From: an uncultured Gammaproteobacteria bacterium
GTDB taxonomy: Bacteria > Pseudomonadota > Gammaproteobacteria > Steroidobacterales > XN24
DNA length: 49,887 nucleotides
Assembly: GCA_937924335.1 (NCBI GenBank)
Contig: CALDWW010000042.1
Location: forward strand, 1 to 49,887
Reading direction: 5' to 3'
The position numbers and the translations under genes are program-made. Under the pieces are notes generated by a model. It was not told the origin of the DNA. It saw nothing but the letters and a program-made list of their open reading frames with translations, and did not search any database. Below, piece after piece: positions 1 to 8,120 of this stretch (within the stretch, counting starts at the first letter, position 1; each line of letters starts with the position of its first letter).

Positions 1-1
1 T

Positions 2-1252
2 CGGCAAGCCGGATTCGATGCGTTCGAGGATAGCGGCCTGCCGACACCCCGCAACGAGGCCTGGAAATACACGTCACTTCGAAAGCTGTCGCGCCACGCA
101 TTCCGGCCGGCCGGACCTGCGGATGCACCGAGCCCGGAACAGATCGCGGCGTTGTCCATCGAGGGTATGGACGCCGCTCGCATGGTCTTCATCAATGGTC
201 GCCTGGAACCGGGGCTGTCAGATCTGGAGGACCTTGGCGGCATCGTCGCGCTGCCGATGAGGACCTTCCTCGACCAGCTTGGCAGCGCTGATCCGGACCC
301 GGTGGAAACGATAGCGGACATTGGACGGCATCCGTTCGTTGCACTGAATCAGGCGTTCCTGGGCGACGGCATCGTCATTCGCACGGTAGACGGAAAGGCC
401 CATGAGCGTGCCATTTATCTCCTGTTCCTGTCGGCCCCGGGGGGCGAGCCGGTGGCCGCTCATCCGCGGGTATTCCTCGATGCCGCCGAAGGCAGTCAGG
501 TGACGCTGATCGAGCACTACACCGGATTCGGCGGCGCCGCCAATCTGACCAACGCGGTCACGGAGCTCTCGCTTGCGCCGGCTGCTCAGGTGGATCACTA
601 CCGCCTTCAAGAAGAGACAAACGGCACTTTTCATATTGGCGGTCTTCACGCCAGGGTGTTACGTGATGCCCGACTCTCGACCCACAATGTCCATCTTGGC
701 GGGGCCCTCGCCCGCCTGGACATCGGAATCCACCTATCGGACACCGGCGCGGAGACCGTCATGAACGGCCTCTACTGTGTGGACGGCCGCAGCCACGTAG
801 ACAATCAGACGCGAGTGGATCATCTCGCGCCGCACACGCGAAGTGACGAAATATATCGAGGCATCGTCAGCGATCACGGTCGCGCGGTATTCAATGGAAA
901 GGCGATCGTTCATCCCGATGCCCAGAAGATCGAGGCCCACCAGTCGAACGACAATCTCTTGCTATCGCCGGATGCCGAGGTCGATACCAAACCGGAACTG
1001 GAAATCTACGCGGACGATGTCAAGTGCAGCCACGGCGCAACCGTCGGTCAACTCGACGCCGACGCCCTGTTCTATCTGCTGTCACGTGGCATTGATGCGG
1101 ATGTGGCCCACGGCCTTCTCACGTTCGCATTTGCGGAGATCGTCGCGAGGCGAATGCCGTTGACTGCCTTCCGACGCAGGCTCGAGCGTCATCTGGCCGG
1201 CGTCCTGGCCGACGACCAACTCATCCACGACAACCTGGGAGCGAAACGATGA
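2..1252 (+). CDS. sufD: SufD, Fe-S cluster assembly scaffold subunit (5' truncated by window edge)
   Basis: The frame is open from the first bases of the window, so the start lies outside. The visible N-terminal part has a PTPRNEAWKYTSLRKL stretch, the usual SufD/SufB-family 'P-x-R-x-E-x-WKYT' signature. The C-terminal part has KCSHGATVGQLD followed by LFYLLSRGID, the hallmark of the SufBD core beta-helix. SufD pairs with SufB and the ATPase SufC to build Fe-S clusters in the cytosol. SufB and SufC are probably just upstream, outside the window (inference from usual operon order). The stop overlaps the sufS start by 4 bases (ATGA), so translation is likely coupled. An internal TTG at 152 is not the real start because conserved sequence lies before it. 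SufB is the main alternative, but the short C-terminal region and the position before sufS favour SufD. Confidence 0.93.
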   Translation, partial: RQAGFDAFEDSGLPTPRNEAWKYTSLRKLSRHAFRPAGPADAPSPEQIAALSIEGMDAARMVFINGRLEPGLSDLEDLGGIVALPMRTFLDQLGSADPDPVETIADIGRHPFVALNQAFLGDGIVIRTVDGKAHERAIYLLFLSAPGGEPVAAHPRVFLDAAEGSQVTLIEHYTGFGGAANLTNAVTELSLAPAAQVDHYRLQEETNGTFHIGGLHARVLRDARLSTHNVHLGGALARLDIGIHLSDTGAETVMNGLYCVDGRSHVDNQTRVDHLAPHTRSDEIYRGIVSDHGRAVFNGKAIVHPDAQKIEAHQSNDNLLLSPDAEVDTKPELEIYADDVKCSHGATVGQLDADALFYLLSRGIDADVAHGLLTFAFAEIVARRMPLTAFRRRLERHLAGVLADDQLIHDNLGAKR

Positions 1253-2499
1253 GCGCGAACCCGGAAGCCGTCCTGAATGCCGAACTGGACATCGAGACCG
1301 TACGCGCGGACTTCCCGATTCTGCACCAGGAAGTCAACGGCCGAACGCTCGCATACCTGGATAATGCGGCCTCAGCACAACGACCACGTCAAGTGATAGA
1401 CGCGGTCAGCCACTACTACAGCAGCGATCACGCGAATGTACATCGCGGCGTTCACACCTTGAGCCAGAGAGCGACTGACGCATTCGAAGGCGCCCGGGCG
1501 AAGGTCCGCAGATTCATCAACGCCGGATCAGACAAGGAGATCGTCTGGACCCGCGGCACGACCGAAGCTATCAATCTCGTTGCTCAGAGCTGGGGGCGGA
1601 CTCACCTCGGGGAGGGGGATGAGGTTCTCATCACCTGGCTGGAGCATCATGCCAACATCGTCCCGTGGCAGATTGTCTGCGAACAGACCGGCGCGCGGCT
1701 CGTTGTTACGCCGATGGACGATACCGGACAGATCAGGCTCGATGAATTCGAACGCCTGCTTGGCCCGAAGACACGTATGGTCGCTCTTGGGCACGTCTCC
1801 AACGCGCTCGGCACGGTAAATCCCGTCCGCGATGTCGTAGCCATGGCGAAGGCGCGTGACGTACCCGTCCTCCTTGACGGCGCCCAGGCAGTCCCTCATA
1901 TGGCCGTCGATGTCCAGGACCTGGACTGCGACTTCTACGCTTTCTCCGGGCACAAGATGTTCGGGCCTACGGGCATCGGCGTGTTGTACGGGCGGGAATC
2001 GATGCTGGCCGAAATGCCGCCCTGGCAAGGCGGAGGCGACATGATCCTGGCGGTGAGCTTTGACGGCACCGTATACAACGAACTGCCTTGGAAATTCGAG
2101 GCTGGCACACCGAATATTGCCGGTGCGGTGGGCCTCGGCGCGGCCGTCGACTACCTGGACGGCATCGGCATGTCCAATATCGCCAACCGGGAAGCATCGC
2201 TGTTGGCTCATGCGACACGCGTTCTGGAGGAGGTGCCCGGGCTAAGGATCATAGGCACCGCACCCGGCAAGGCCGCCGTCATCTCATTCATCCTGGAAGG
2301 CATCCATCCACATGACATTGGCACGATCGTCGATCATGAGGGGATTGCGATCCGGACCGGCCATCACTGTGCCATGCCGATCATGGAGCACTTTGGAGTC
2401 CCCGCCACAGCGCGTGCGTCGTTCGCCTTCTATAACACCGAGGAAGAAGCGGACCGACTGGCGCAGGCTCTGCTCAAGGTAAGAGAGATGTTCGCCTGA
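1249..2499 (+). CDS. sufS: SufS, PLP-dependent cysteine desulfurase
   Basis: A 416-residue class V aminotransferase-fold enzyme that takes sulfur from cysteine as a persulfide and gives alanine. The PLP lysine is K236, in SGHKMFGPTGIGVLYG. The catalytic cysteine is C374, in RTGHHCAMPIM; this RxGHHC form is typical of group II (SufS) desulfurases rather than IscS. The N-terminal YLDNAASAQRP and the GTTEAINLVAQSW stretch are also family hallmarks. It starts inside the sufD stop and its stop overlaps the sufU start by one base (TGATG), so it sits mid-operon. In systems with SufU, SufU accepts the persulfide sulfur from SufS, which fits the next gene. Confidence 0.97.
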   Translation: MSANPEAVLNAELDIETVRADFPILHQEVNGRTLAYLDNAASAQRPRQVIDAVSHYYSSDHANVHRGVHTLSQRATDAFEGARAKVRRFINAGSDKEIVWTRGTTEAINLVAQSWGRTHLGEGDEVLITWLEHHANIVPWQIVCEQTGARLVVTPMDDTGQIRLDEFERLLGPKTRMVALGHVSNALGTVNPVRDVVAMAKARDVPVLLDGAQAVPHMAVDVQDLDCDFYAFSGHKMFGPTGIGVLYGRESMLAEMPPWQGGGDMILAVSFDGTVYNELPWKFEAGTPNIAGAVGLGAAVDYLDGIGMSNIANREASLLAHATRVLEEVPGLRIIGTAPGKAAVISFILEGIHPHDIGTIVDHEGIAIRTGHHCAMPIMEHFGVPATARASFAFYNTEEEADRLAQALLKVREMFA

Positions 2500-2945
2500 T
2501 GGATCTCAATGACCTCTACCGGGACGTTATCGTGGATCACAATCGCAGCCCACGAAATTTCCGCCAGATCGAGCCGCCCAGGCGCGAGGCGGACGGCTTC
2601 AACCCGCTGTGCGGAGACAAGCTACACGTCTACCTGCGTATCAGCGATGACCGTATCGAAGACGCTGCGTTCGAGGGTTCGGGCTGTGCGATCTCTGTTG
2701 CATCGGCATCCATGATGACCGAATTCCTCAAAGGCAAGACCGAGGCGGAAGCGCTGGATTTATTCGAACGCATGCACGAACTGCTCACCGGAGAAGAAGC
2801 GGATCTGGACGAGCTCGCATCTCTGGGCAAACTCGCCGCCCTGTCGGGGGTCCGTCAGTACCCGACCCGGGTCAAGTGTGCCAGCCTCTGCTGGCACACC
2901 ATGAAGTCCGCCCTGGCGAGCGGCGACGCCGTGTCTACAGAGTAG
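2499..2945 (+). CDS. sufU: SufU, sulfur acceptor/Fe-S assembly protein of NifU N-terminal family
   Basis: A 148-residue IscU/SufU-fold protein. The three conserved cysteines are C38 (NPLCGD, with D40), C63 (GSGCAIS) and C127 (RVKCASLCW). About 63 residues separate the second and third cysteines, roughly 20 more than in IscU; this insertion defines SufU. SufU proteins usually bind zinc and take persulfide sulfur from SufS, while some act as scaffolds. Zinc binding is inferred from the family. It overlaps sufS by one base and is followed 16 bases later by sufT. Confidence 0.94.
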   Translation: MDLNDLYRDVIVDHNRSPRNFRQIEPPRREADGFNPLCGDKLHVYLRISDDRIEDAAFEGSGCAISVASASMMTEFLKGKTEAEALDLFERMHELLTGEEADLDELASLGKLAALSGVRQYPTRVKCASLCWHTMKSALASGDAVSTE

Positions 2946-2961
2946 CCGAGGGATCGTCGTA

Positions 2962-3513
2962 ATGTTTGGTAGTAACAGCGAACCTGTTCAGCTATATAGA
3001 AACTGCGCTGCGGTACTCATACCGTCCGGGGATGAGGTCATTCTTCGCCGCGGCACCAATGGCTTTATCACCCAGGCCCTCGGCGGCAGTTTTACCGTCT
3101 ACGTGGACGGCAGTCTGTTCCGCATAGACGGTGGCAATGCCGACGCCTTGGGCAAGGACCCGGTTCCACCGCCGCAGCTTCCTCCCGGGGCATCGAGGGA
3201 AGACCTGGAGAAACTCGTCTGGGAACAGATGAAAACCTGCTTCGACCCTGAGATTCCCATCAATGTCGTTGATCTGGGGCTGATCTATCGATGCGAGACC
3301 GTCAAGTTGGAAGACGGGCAATACCGCATCGAAGTTGATATGACGCTGACGGCGCCGGGATGCGGCATGGGCGATATCCTGGTGCTCGATGTCCGTAGCA
3401 AGCTCGAGATTATCCCGAGAGTAAAGCGGGCGGCTGTCGAACTGGTCTTCGACCCTCCATGGAGTCAGGAGATGATGTCTGAAGCGGCCCGCCTGCAAAC
3501 CGGCATGTATTGA
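2962..3513 (+). CDS. sufT: SufT, MIP18/DUF59-family Fe-S maturation factor
   Basis: A 183-residue protein with a DUF59 (MIP18) domain over roughly residues 75-180, preceded by a SufT-type N-terminal extension. DPEIPINVVDLGLIY and LTAPGCGMGDIL are the DUF59 core, with the conserved cysteine in the second. The long form encoded at the end of suf operons is the SufT family, linked to maturation of Fe-S proteins when demand is high. GAGGGA about 8 bases before the ATG supports the start. Its stop lies 11 bases before the preferred start of the Rieske gene. Confidence 0.9.
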   Translation: MFGSNSEPVQLYRNCAAVLIPSGDEVILRRGTNGFITQALGGSFTVYVDGSLFRIDGGNADALGKDPVPPPQLPPGASREDLEKLVWEQMKTCFDPEIPINVVDLGLIYRCETVKLEDGQYRIEVDMTLTAPGCGMGDILVLDVRSKLEIIPRVKRAAVELVFDPPWSQEMMSEAARLQTGMY

Positions 3514-3524
3514 GGCAGATTGAA

Positions 3525-3842
3525 ATGACCGCCGAGAATTGGCTCGATGTTGCTGCCGTCGACGAAATACCGCCCGGCGGGTACGATATCGTGGAAACAG
3601 ATGATTTCGTCGTGGCCGTATTCAACGTGGACGGCGAGTTCCACGCCATCGAAGATATCTGTACCCATGACGGCGAGGAACTGACCGGCGGCCCGGTGGA
3701 TGGGGACCAGATCATCTGCCCGAGACACGGCGCCCGATTCTGCCTGCGTACCGGCAAGGCATTGACGCCGCCCGCGTACGAGGACCTGCCCACGTTTCCG
3801 GTCCGGATCCTCGACGGTCGGATACAGGTGGCGATCGAATGA
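3525..3842 (+). CDS. Rieske [2Fe-2S] ferredoxin
   Basis: A small soluble Rieske protein of 105 residues. The cluster ligands are plain: C46-x-H48 (CTHDG) and C65-x2-H68 (CPRHGARF). The single-domain form without a signal peptide matches the non-heme ferredoxins often found at the end of suf operons. It probably carries electrons in the cytosol, perhaps for cluster assembly or repair (inference). A TTG at 3510 gives a longer frame, but the ATG at 3525 has GAGGCAG just upstream and gives the normal family N-terminus. Its stop overlaps the next gene by 4 bases. Confidence 0.9.
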   Translation: MTAENWLDVAAVDEIPPGGYDIVETDDFVVAVFNVDGEFHAIEDICTHDGEELTGGPVDGDQIICPRHGARFCLRTGKALTPPAYEDLPTFPVRILDGRIQVAIE

Positions 3843-4237
3843 TTGGCCAGACGCCCGCCTTCGGACGCATCGCCCTGTGGTTGGCGATCAGCCTGTTATC
3901 GGCGGCGGCATCCGCACAGGATCACGCCACTCTGAATGCCGAGATCGAGTACCTGCTCGCGCGGGTAGCGGATTCCGGCTATGTTTTTATCCGTAACGGT
4001 GACGATCACGACAGCATCGATGCCGCCAAACACATGCGGCGCAAGTACGAGCACTTCAGGGACAAGGGCAAGATTCACAGCATCGATGACTTTATCGAAC
4101 TGTCGGCAACCAAGAGCATGATTACGGGCAAGCTCTACATGGTCAGGATGGGCGACGGCCCGGAGATCCGCACTGCGACCTGGCTACACGATGAGATCGA
4201 CGCCTACAGGCAGCGCACCGAGGTCAGGGAGCCATGA
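3839..4237 (+). CDS. DUF5329-family exported protein
   Basis: A 132-residue protein with an N-terminal signal peptide (hydrophobic core about residues 9-26, AxA-type site before QDHA). The mature part matches the DUF5329 pattern as I recall it: EIEYLL, then a SGYVFIRNG block, a HMRRKYEH helix, an FIELSATKSMITGK segment, and a C-terminal WLHDEIDAYR. The function is unknown and the place of action is the periplasm or outer surface. It overlaps both neighbours by 4 bases, so it is probably translated with them. That makes it part of the suf-led transcript, although I see no functional reason for this. Confidence 0.8.
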   Translation: MIGQTPAFGRIALWLAISLLSAAASAQDHATLNAEIEYLLARVADSGYVFIRNGDDHDSIDAAKHMRRKYEHFRDKGKIHSIDDFIELSATKSMITGKLYMVRMGDGPEIRTATWLHDEIDAYRQRTEVREP

Positions 4238-5166
4238 ACCCACGCTTTCTTATCCTGGCTTCCCTGACCGTCACCGTTTGCGCTTGTGTCAGCCCCAATC
4301 TCGCCCCACAGCCGAGTACCTTCTCACCGGCCCATCATCAACCGGCATCCGCTAACGCTGCGGACGATCCGACCTTGCGGATGCTCAGCATCAACCTGGC
4401 GCATGGACGCGGAGATGGAGTCCATCAGGCTCTCCAGGACGAACAGGACGCCCGCCGCAATCTGGACGCGGTGGAAGCCCTCATTCGCAGGGAGTCACCT
4501 GACGTAATCGGCCTTCAGGAGGCTGATGCGCCATCGAAGTGGAGCGGCAACTTCCATCACGTGGAGTACATCGCCGAGGCGGCGGAGTTCAAGTGGGGCA
4601 TGCACACGGCACATGCTCGCGGACTCGGCCTCTCCTACGGCACTGCGGTGATCTCCAGGCTGCCCATCGAAGACCATGCGGCCTACACGTTCCGTCCAGC
4701 ACCGGCGTCATTGCCCAAGGGATTCAGCCTGGCCATCGTCCGCTGGCCGGGCAAGGGCATAGAGATCGACGTCGTATCCGTGCATATGGAACCGCTGCGG
4801 GAAGCCATCCGGCAGCGCCAGGCGGTCGAGCTGGTCGCCGCCCTTGCCGACCGCAAGAGGCCGCTCGTCATGATGGGCGACTTCAATACCGAGTGGGATG
4901 ACGATGACGGTGTCTTGAAAAAACTCGTCGACGGCCTGGATCTCACCGCCCACGCGCCGCTGCAGGAAGACCTGGCGACGTTTCCGAAACTGGATCGACG
5001 CCTCGACTGGATTCTCGTCTCCAGCGAATTCCGTTTCGTGGACTTCGATGTCCTCGACGATCCCGTCTCCGATCACCGTGCCATCGTCGCCGACCTGGCG
5101 TTGACCATGGATGGCGAGGAAGGACGCCTTGCTGGTAGCGGTCGCCACGCCGACGGCGGTGGCTGA
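4234..5166 (+). CDS. Endonuclease/exonuclease/phosphatase-family protein, probable lipoprotein
   Basis: A 310-residue protein with the EEP (DNase I-like) metal-hydrolase fold. The main motifs are in order: RMLSINLAHG, the metal-binding glutamate in VIGLQEAD, GTAVISRLPI, VVSVHMEPL, MMGDFNTEW, LDWILVS and the final SDHRAIVADL. The N-terminus is a short signal segment ending in V-C-A-C, which could be a lipobox with C18 as the lipid-modified residue. An exported EEP protein may cut phosphodiesters in the periplasm or outer membrane (nucleic acid, phospholipid or sphingolipid); the substrate cannot be read from the sequence. It starts 4 bases inside the DUF5329 gene. Confidence 0.85.
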   Translation: MNPRFLILASLTVTVCACVSPNLAPQPSTFSPAHHQPASANAADDPTLRMLSINLAHGRGDGVHQALQDEQDARRNLDAVEALIRRESPDVIGLQEADAPSKWSGNFHHVEYIAEAAEFKWGMHTAHARGLGLSYGTAVISRLPIEDHAAYTFRPAPASLPKGFSLAIVRWPGKGIEIDVVSVHMEPLREAIRQRQAVELVAALADRKRPLVMMGDFNTEWDDDDGVLKKLVDGLDLTAHAPLQEDLATFPKLDRRLDWILVSSEFRFVDFDVLDDPVSDHRAIVADLALTMDGEEGRLAGSGRHADGGG

Positions 5167-5188
5167 GAGTGAACCGGGAACCGTCGTC

Positions 5189-5701
5189 TTGAAACGCATC
5201 ACTCTACTTCGACACGCCAAGTCCAGCTGGGACGAACCGGGCTTGAGCGACTTCGACAGGCCCCTGAACCCACGCGGCCGCAACGATGCTCCGGAGATGG
5301 GGCGACGCCTTATGGCTCGCGGGCAAACGCCCGACCTGCTGATCACGAGCCCGGCACGGCGCGCGATGTCGACAGCCAGAATGGCAGCCCGGGAGATGGG
5401 TTATCCGGAGGAACGGATCATCCCGGAAAGCTCGCTCTATCACGCCAGCGCCGGAAGTATTTTCAGTGTCGTGAATTCTCTTGAGAGCCTGGCAGACCAC
5501 CTGATGCTTGTCGGCCACAATCCCGGGTTCACCGACTTCGCCAATCATCTGTCGACCGCCCGGATCGATAACATGCCGACAGCGGCCCTGTTCTGCGTGG
5601 ACTTTGACGTGGACGACTGGGGCGATGTCCGGGCAGCGGACGGAGCATTCGTGTACTTCGACTTCCCGAAGAACAAGTCAGACGTCCTGCTACCTCAATA
5701 G
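5189..5701 (+). CDS. SixA-type histidine phosphatase
   Basis: A 170-residue protein of the histidine phosphatase superfamily. LLRHAKSSW holds the catalytic RHA motif near the very N-terminus, RPLNPRGRNDAP follows, and the second catalytic histidine is in LVGHNPGF. The short length and RHAKSSW opening match the SixA group, which removes phosphate from phosphohistidine in signalling or phosphotransfer proteins. I chose the TTG at 5189 because the family normally begins MK-x-L-x-LLRHAK and a GGGAA lies 7 bases upstream. An ATG at 5111 would give a 56-base overlap and an unusual N-terminal tail. It is the last gene of the suf-led run. Confidence 0.83.
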   Translation: MKRITLLRHAKSSWDEPGLSDFDRPLNPRGRNDAPEMGRRLMARGQTPDLLITSPARRAMSTARMAAREMGYPEERIIPESSLYHASAGSIFSVVNSLESLADHLMLVGHNPGFTDFANHLSTARIDNMPTAALFCVDFDVDDWGDVRAADGAFVYFDFPKNKSDVLLPQ

Positions 5702-5803
5702 GCCGGCGAACAGCAACGCCGCCATCTTCTCTCGCAGAAATCAGGCGAAAGACTGCTGCCGATTTTCCGGAGCACTACTCCGCGGGCAAGGCTATCCCTT
5801 AAA

Positions 5804-8038
5804 ATGTCGGGCGAATCAGGAGATACCGCGATACCGGTCATGACTCGTAAATTCCGCCTGTTCCCGAGTACCGCCTTTGCCCAGGTCATCTGGGGCCTCA
5901 GTCTCGGCCTCTTCGTCGGTGTCTTCTTCGGCGAAGAGGCGGGTGTGTTCGGTCTCTTCGGCGATGCCTACGTGCGCTTACTGCAGATGACCGTCGTCCC
6001 CTATGTCCTGGTCTCCCTGATCGGAGGATTGGGCAAGCTGGACTTGGCTCATGCACGTCGCATCGGCATCCAGGGCGGGATGCTGATCCTGTTCCTGTGG
6101 TTCATCGCGATGATCGGACTGCTCGCCCTGCCCCTCGCCTATCCCGATTGGGAAGCAGCGTCATTCTTCAGTACCACGACCCAGAGCGCCCGGATCGAGT
6201 TCGATCCGCTGCTGCTGTACCTGCCGGCCAACCCGTTCTTCTCGCTGGCCAACACCATCCTCCCGGCGGTCGTCGTCTTCAGCATCCTGATGGGTGCGGC
6301 GCTGATATCGGTGCCGGACAAATCCGGTCTCCTGCGCGGCCTGGATACACTGACGGCCACCCTGATGAAGATCACGAGCTGGGTGGCACGGCTGGCGCCG
6401 CTGGGGATATTCGCCATTGCCGCAAACGCCGCAGGGACGGTCCAGACGGACGCTCTGGAGAAACTGCAGGTCTATCTGTGGGCTTATGTCGGAGGCTGGC
6501 TGATCCTCACATTCGTGATACTGCCCTTGCTGGTGGCCTGGGCAACCCCGTTTTCCGCCCGGGACGTGATGCGGACAGTCCGGACCCCCTTCATTACGGC
6601 GATCGCGACCGGTACCGTCCTCATCGTGTTGCCCATGATGGCGGAGCGCTGCAAGGCTCTGCTGGATGAACACCGGCTGACGTCGGATGACGCCAATTCG
6701 GCCGTTGACCTGTTGGTGCCGACAGCCTACAGCTTCCCCAGCGTCGGCACGCTGCTCGGCCTCGGCTTTATCCTCTTCGCCGCCTGGTTTACCGGCGTCC
6801 CGTTGACGCCCGACCAATATCCGAAATTCTCCGCGATGGGGCTGTTCTCGGCTTTCGGTCAGATGGCCGTCGCGCTGCCATTCCTGCTGGACGTCTTCCA
6901 ACTCCCGTCAGACATGTTCCAGCTCTTTCTGCTGGGGAGCGTCATCACGGGCCGACTGGCGACCGGGCTGGCGGCCATGCATGGCGTCGTGATCGCACTG
7001 CTGGGAGCCACTGCGATGATGGGGATCCTGGGTTGGCGGAAGCTGATGGAAGTCGCCGCCATCGGCCTGCTGTTCTTTTATGCGGCCATGGCGGGCCTGG
7101 GACTCGTGCTGACTGCCGCCATACCGTACAACTATCAGGGGCTCGACATCTTCGTCTCCAAACGACTCACGGGTGCACCGGTCGAGGTCGTCGGCCCGGA
7201 TTCGGAACGTCCACCGGCCCTGTCGGCTCCAGATCTCAACCGCTCTCGACTGGACGTCATCAGGGAACGCGGCGTGATCCGGGTCGGCTACTTCGCGGAC
7301 CGGCTGCCCTACGCGTATCGCAACAATCTCGGCGAAACCGTCGGCATGGACATGGACCTGGCCCACGCATTCGCGCGGGACTTCGACCTGAAACTGGCTA
7401 TCGTACGACTGGAGCGAGACGAACTCGTCGCGGCGCTGAATTCCGGGCAGGTCGACCTGATGGTAGGCGGCCTGACGATCGTGCCCGAGAAAGCCATCGA
7501 GGTTGCTTTCTCCCGACCCTACACCTATCACTCTGCCGGTTTCCTTGTGAAGGACCACGAGCGGAACCGCTACAGCAGTCTGAAGAAGATGCAAAAGCTG
7601 GAAGATCTCAGGATTGGCGTAGCCACATCTCCCTACTTCGAGCACCCCCTTCACAGGGTGCTCCCGAACGCGCGGACAGAACAGATACGGAGCCCTCGGC
7701 AATTCCTGCGCGGCGAGATCCCGGAGATGGACGCGGTATTCTTCTCCGCCGAGGCCGGCGGTGCATGGACGCTTGTTTTCCCCCAGTTTGCGGTCGCCCG
7801 GCCCACAGACCTCAGTGCCCGCCTCCCGGCCGCCATCGCCATGCCTAGGCATCAGGGAGATCTACTCAACCTGGTCGACAGCTGGATTACAACCAAGCTG
7901 GAGTCAGGCTACGTGAGTAAGTTGTTCGATCACTGGGTCATGGGCAAACAGCCCGATGACCGCGAACCCAGGTGGTCTATCCTGAGGAATGTAATTGGCT
8001 TCGGCCGGGATGAAGAGACAGATGAGACCGATAGATAG
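5804..8038 (+). CDS. Dicarboxylate/amino acid:cation symporter fused to a periplasmic solute-binding domain
   Basis: A 744-residue two-part protein. Residues about 20-410 are a DAACS/SDF-type membrane domain (GLFVGVFFGE, LLQMTVVPYVLVSLIGG, NPFFSLANTILPAVVVFSILMG in pieces). Residues about 480-720 are a family 3 bacterial solute-binding domain (RVGYFADRLPYAYRN, GMDMDLAHAFARDF, DLMVGGLTI, RIGVATSPYFEHP). Between them lies an extra hydrophobic span (about residues 413-440), which would carry the binding domain to the periplasm. The usual serine-rich re-entrant loop and NMDGT motif of glutamate/dicarboxylate carriers are not apparent, so coupling and substrate may differ. ATG 5804 is used; ATG 5840 is a possible shorter start. 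The RimK-like gene follows 82 bases later on the same strand. Confidence 0.85.
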   Translation: MSGESGDTAIPVMTRKFRLFPSTAFAQVIWGLSLGLFVGVFFGEEAGVFGLFGDAYVRLLQMTVVPYVLVSLIGGLGKLDLAHARRIGIQGGMLILFLWFIAMIGLLALPLAYPDWEAASFFSTTTQSARIEFDPLLLYLPANPFFSLANTILPAVVVFSILMGAALISVPDKSGLLRGLDTLTATLMKITSWVARLAPLGIFAIAANAAGTVQTDALEKLQVYLWAYVGGWLILTFVILPLLVAWATPFSARDVMRTVRTPFITAIATGTVLIVLPMMAERCKALLDEHRLTSDDANSAVDLLVPTAYSFPSVGTLLGLGFILFAAWFTGVPLTPDQYPKFSAMGLFSAFGQMAVALPFLLDVFQLPSDMFQLFLLGSVITGRLATGLAAMHGVVIALLGATAMMGILGWRKLMEVAAIGLLFFYAAMAGLGLVLTAAIPYNYQGLDIFVSKRLTGAPVEVVGPDSERPPALSAPDLNRSRLDVIRERGVIRVGYFADRLPYAYRNNLGETVGMDMDLAHAFARDFDLKLAIVRLERDELVAALNSGQVDLMVGGLTIVPEKAIEVAFSRPYTYHSAGFLVKDHERNRYSSLKKMQKLEDLRIGVATSPYFEHPLHRVLPNARTEQIRSPRQFLRGEIPEMDAVFFSAEAGGAWTLVFPQFAVARPTDLSARLPAAIAMPRHQGDLLNLVDSWITTKLESGYVSKLFDHWVMGKQPDDREPRWSILRNVIGFGRDEETDETDR

Positions 8039-8120
8039 CATCACTGCGACACGGGCCCGTCGCGCGGCGAGGGGCGCCTGCAGAGAACCAGACCTATTCG
8101 GATGACAAGGAGCGACTGAC

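Noticed and set aside
1528..2211. 227-codon frame opposite sufS
   Set aside because: It is a GC-rich antisense shadow of a clear gene; several similar long antisense frames (for example opposite the symporter, putA and katG) were dismissed for the same reason.
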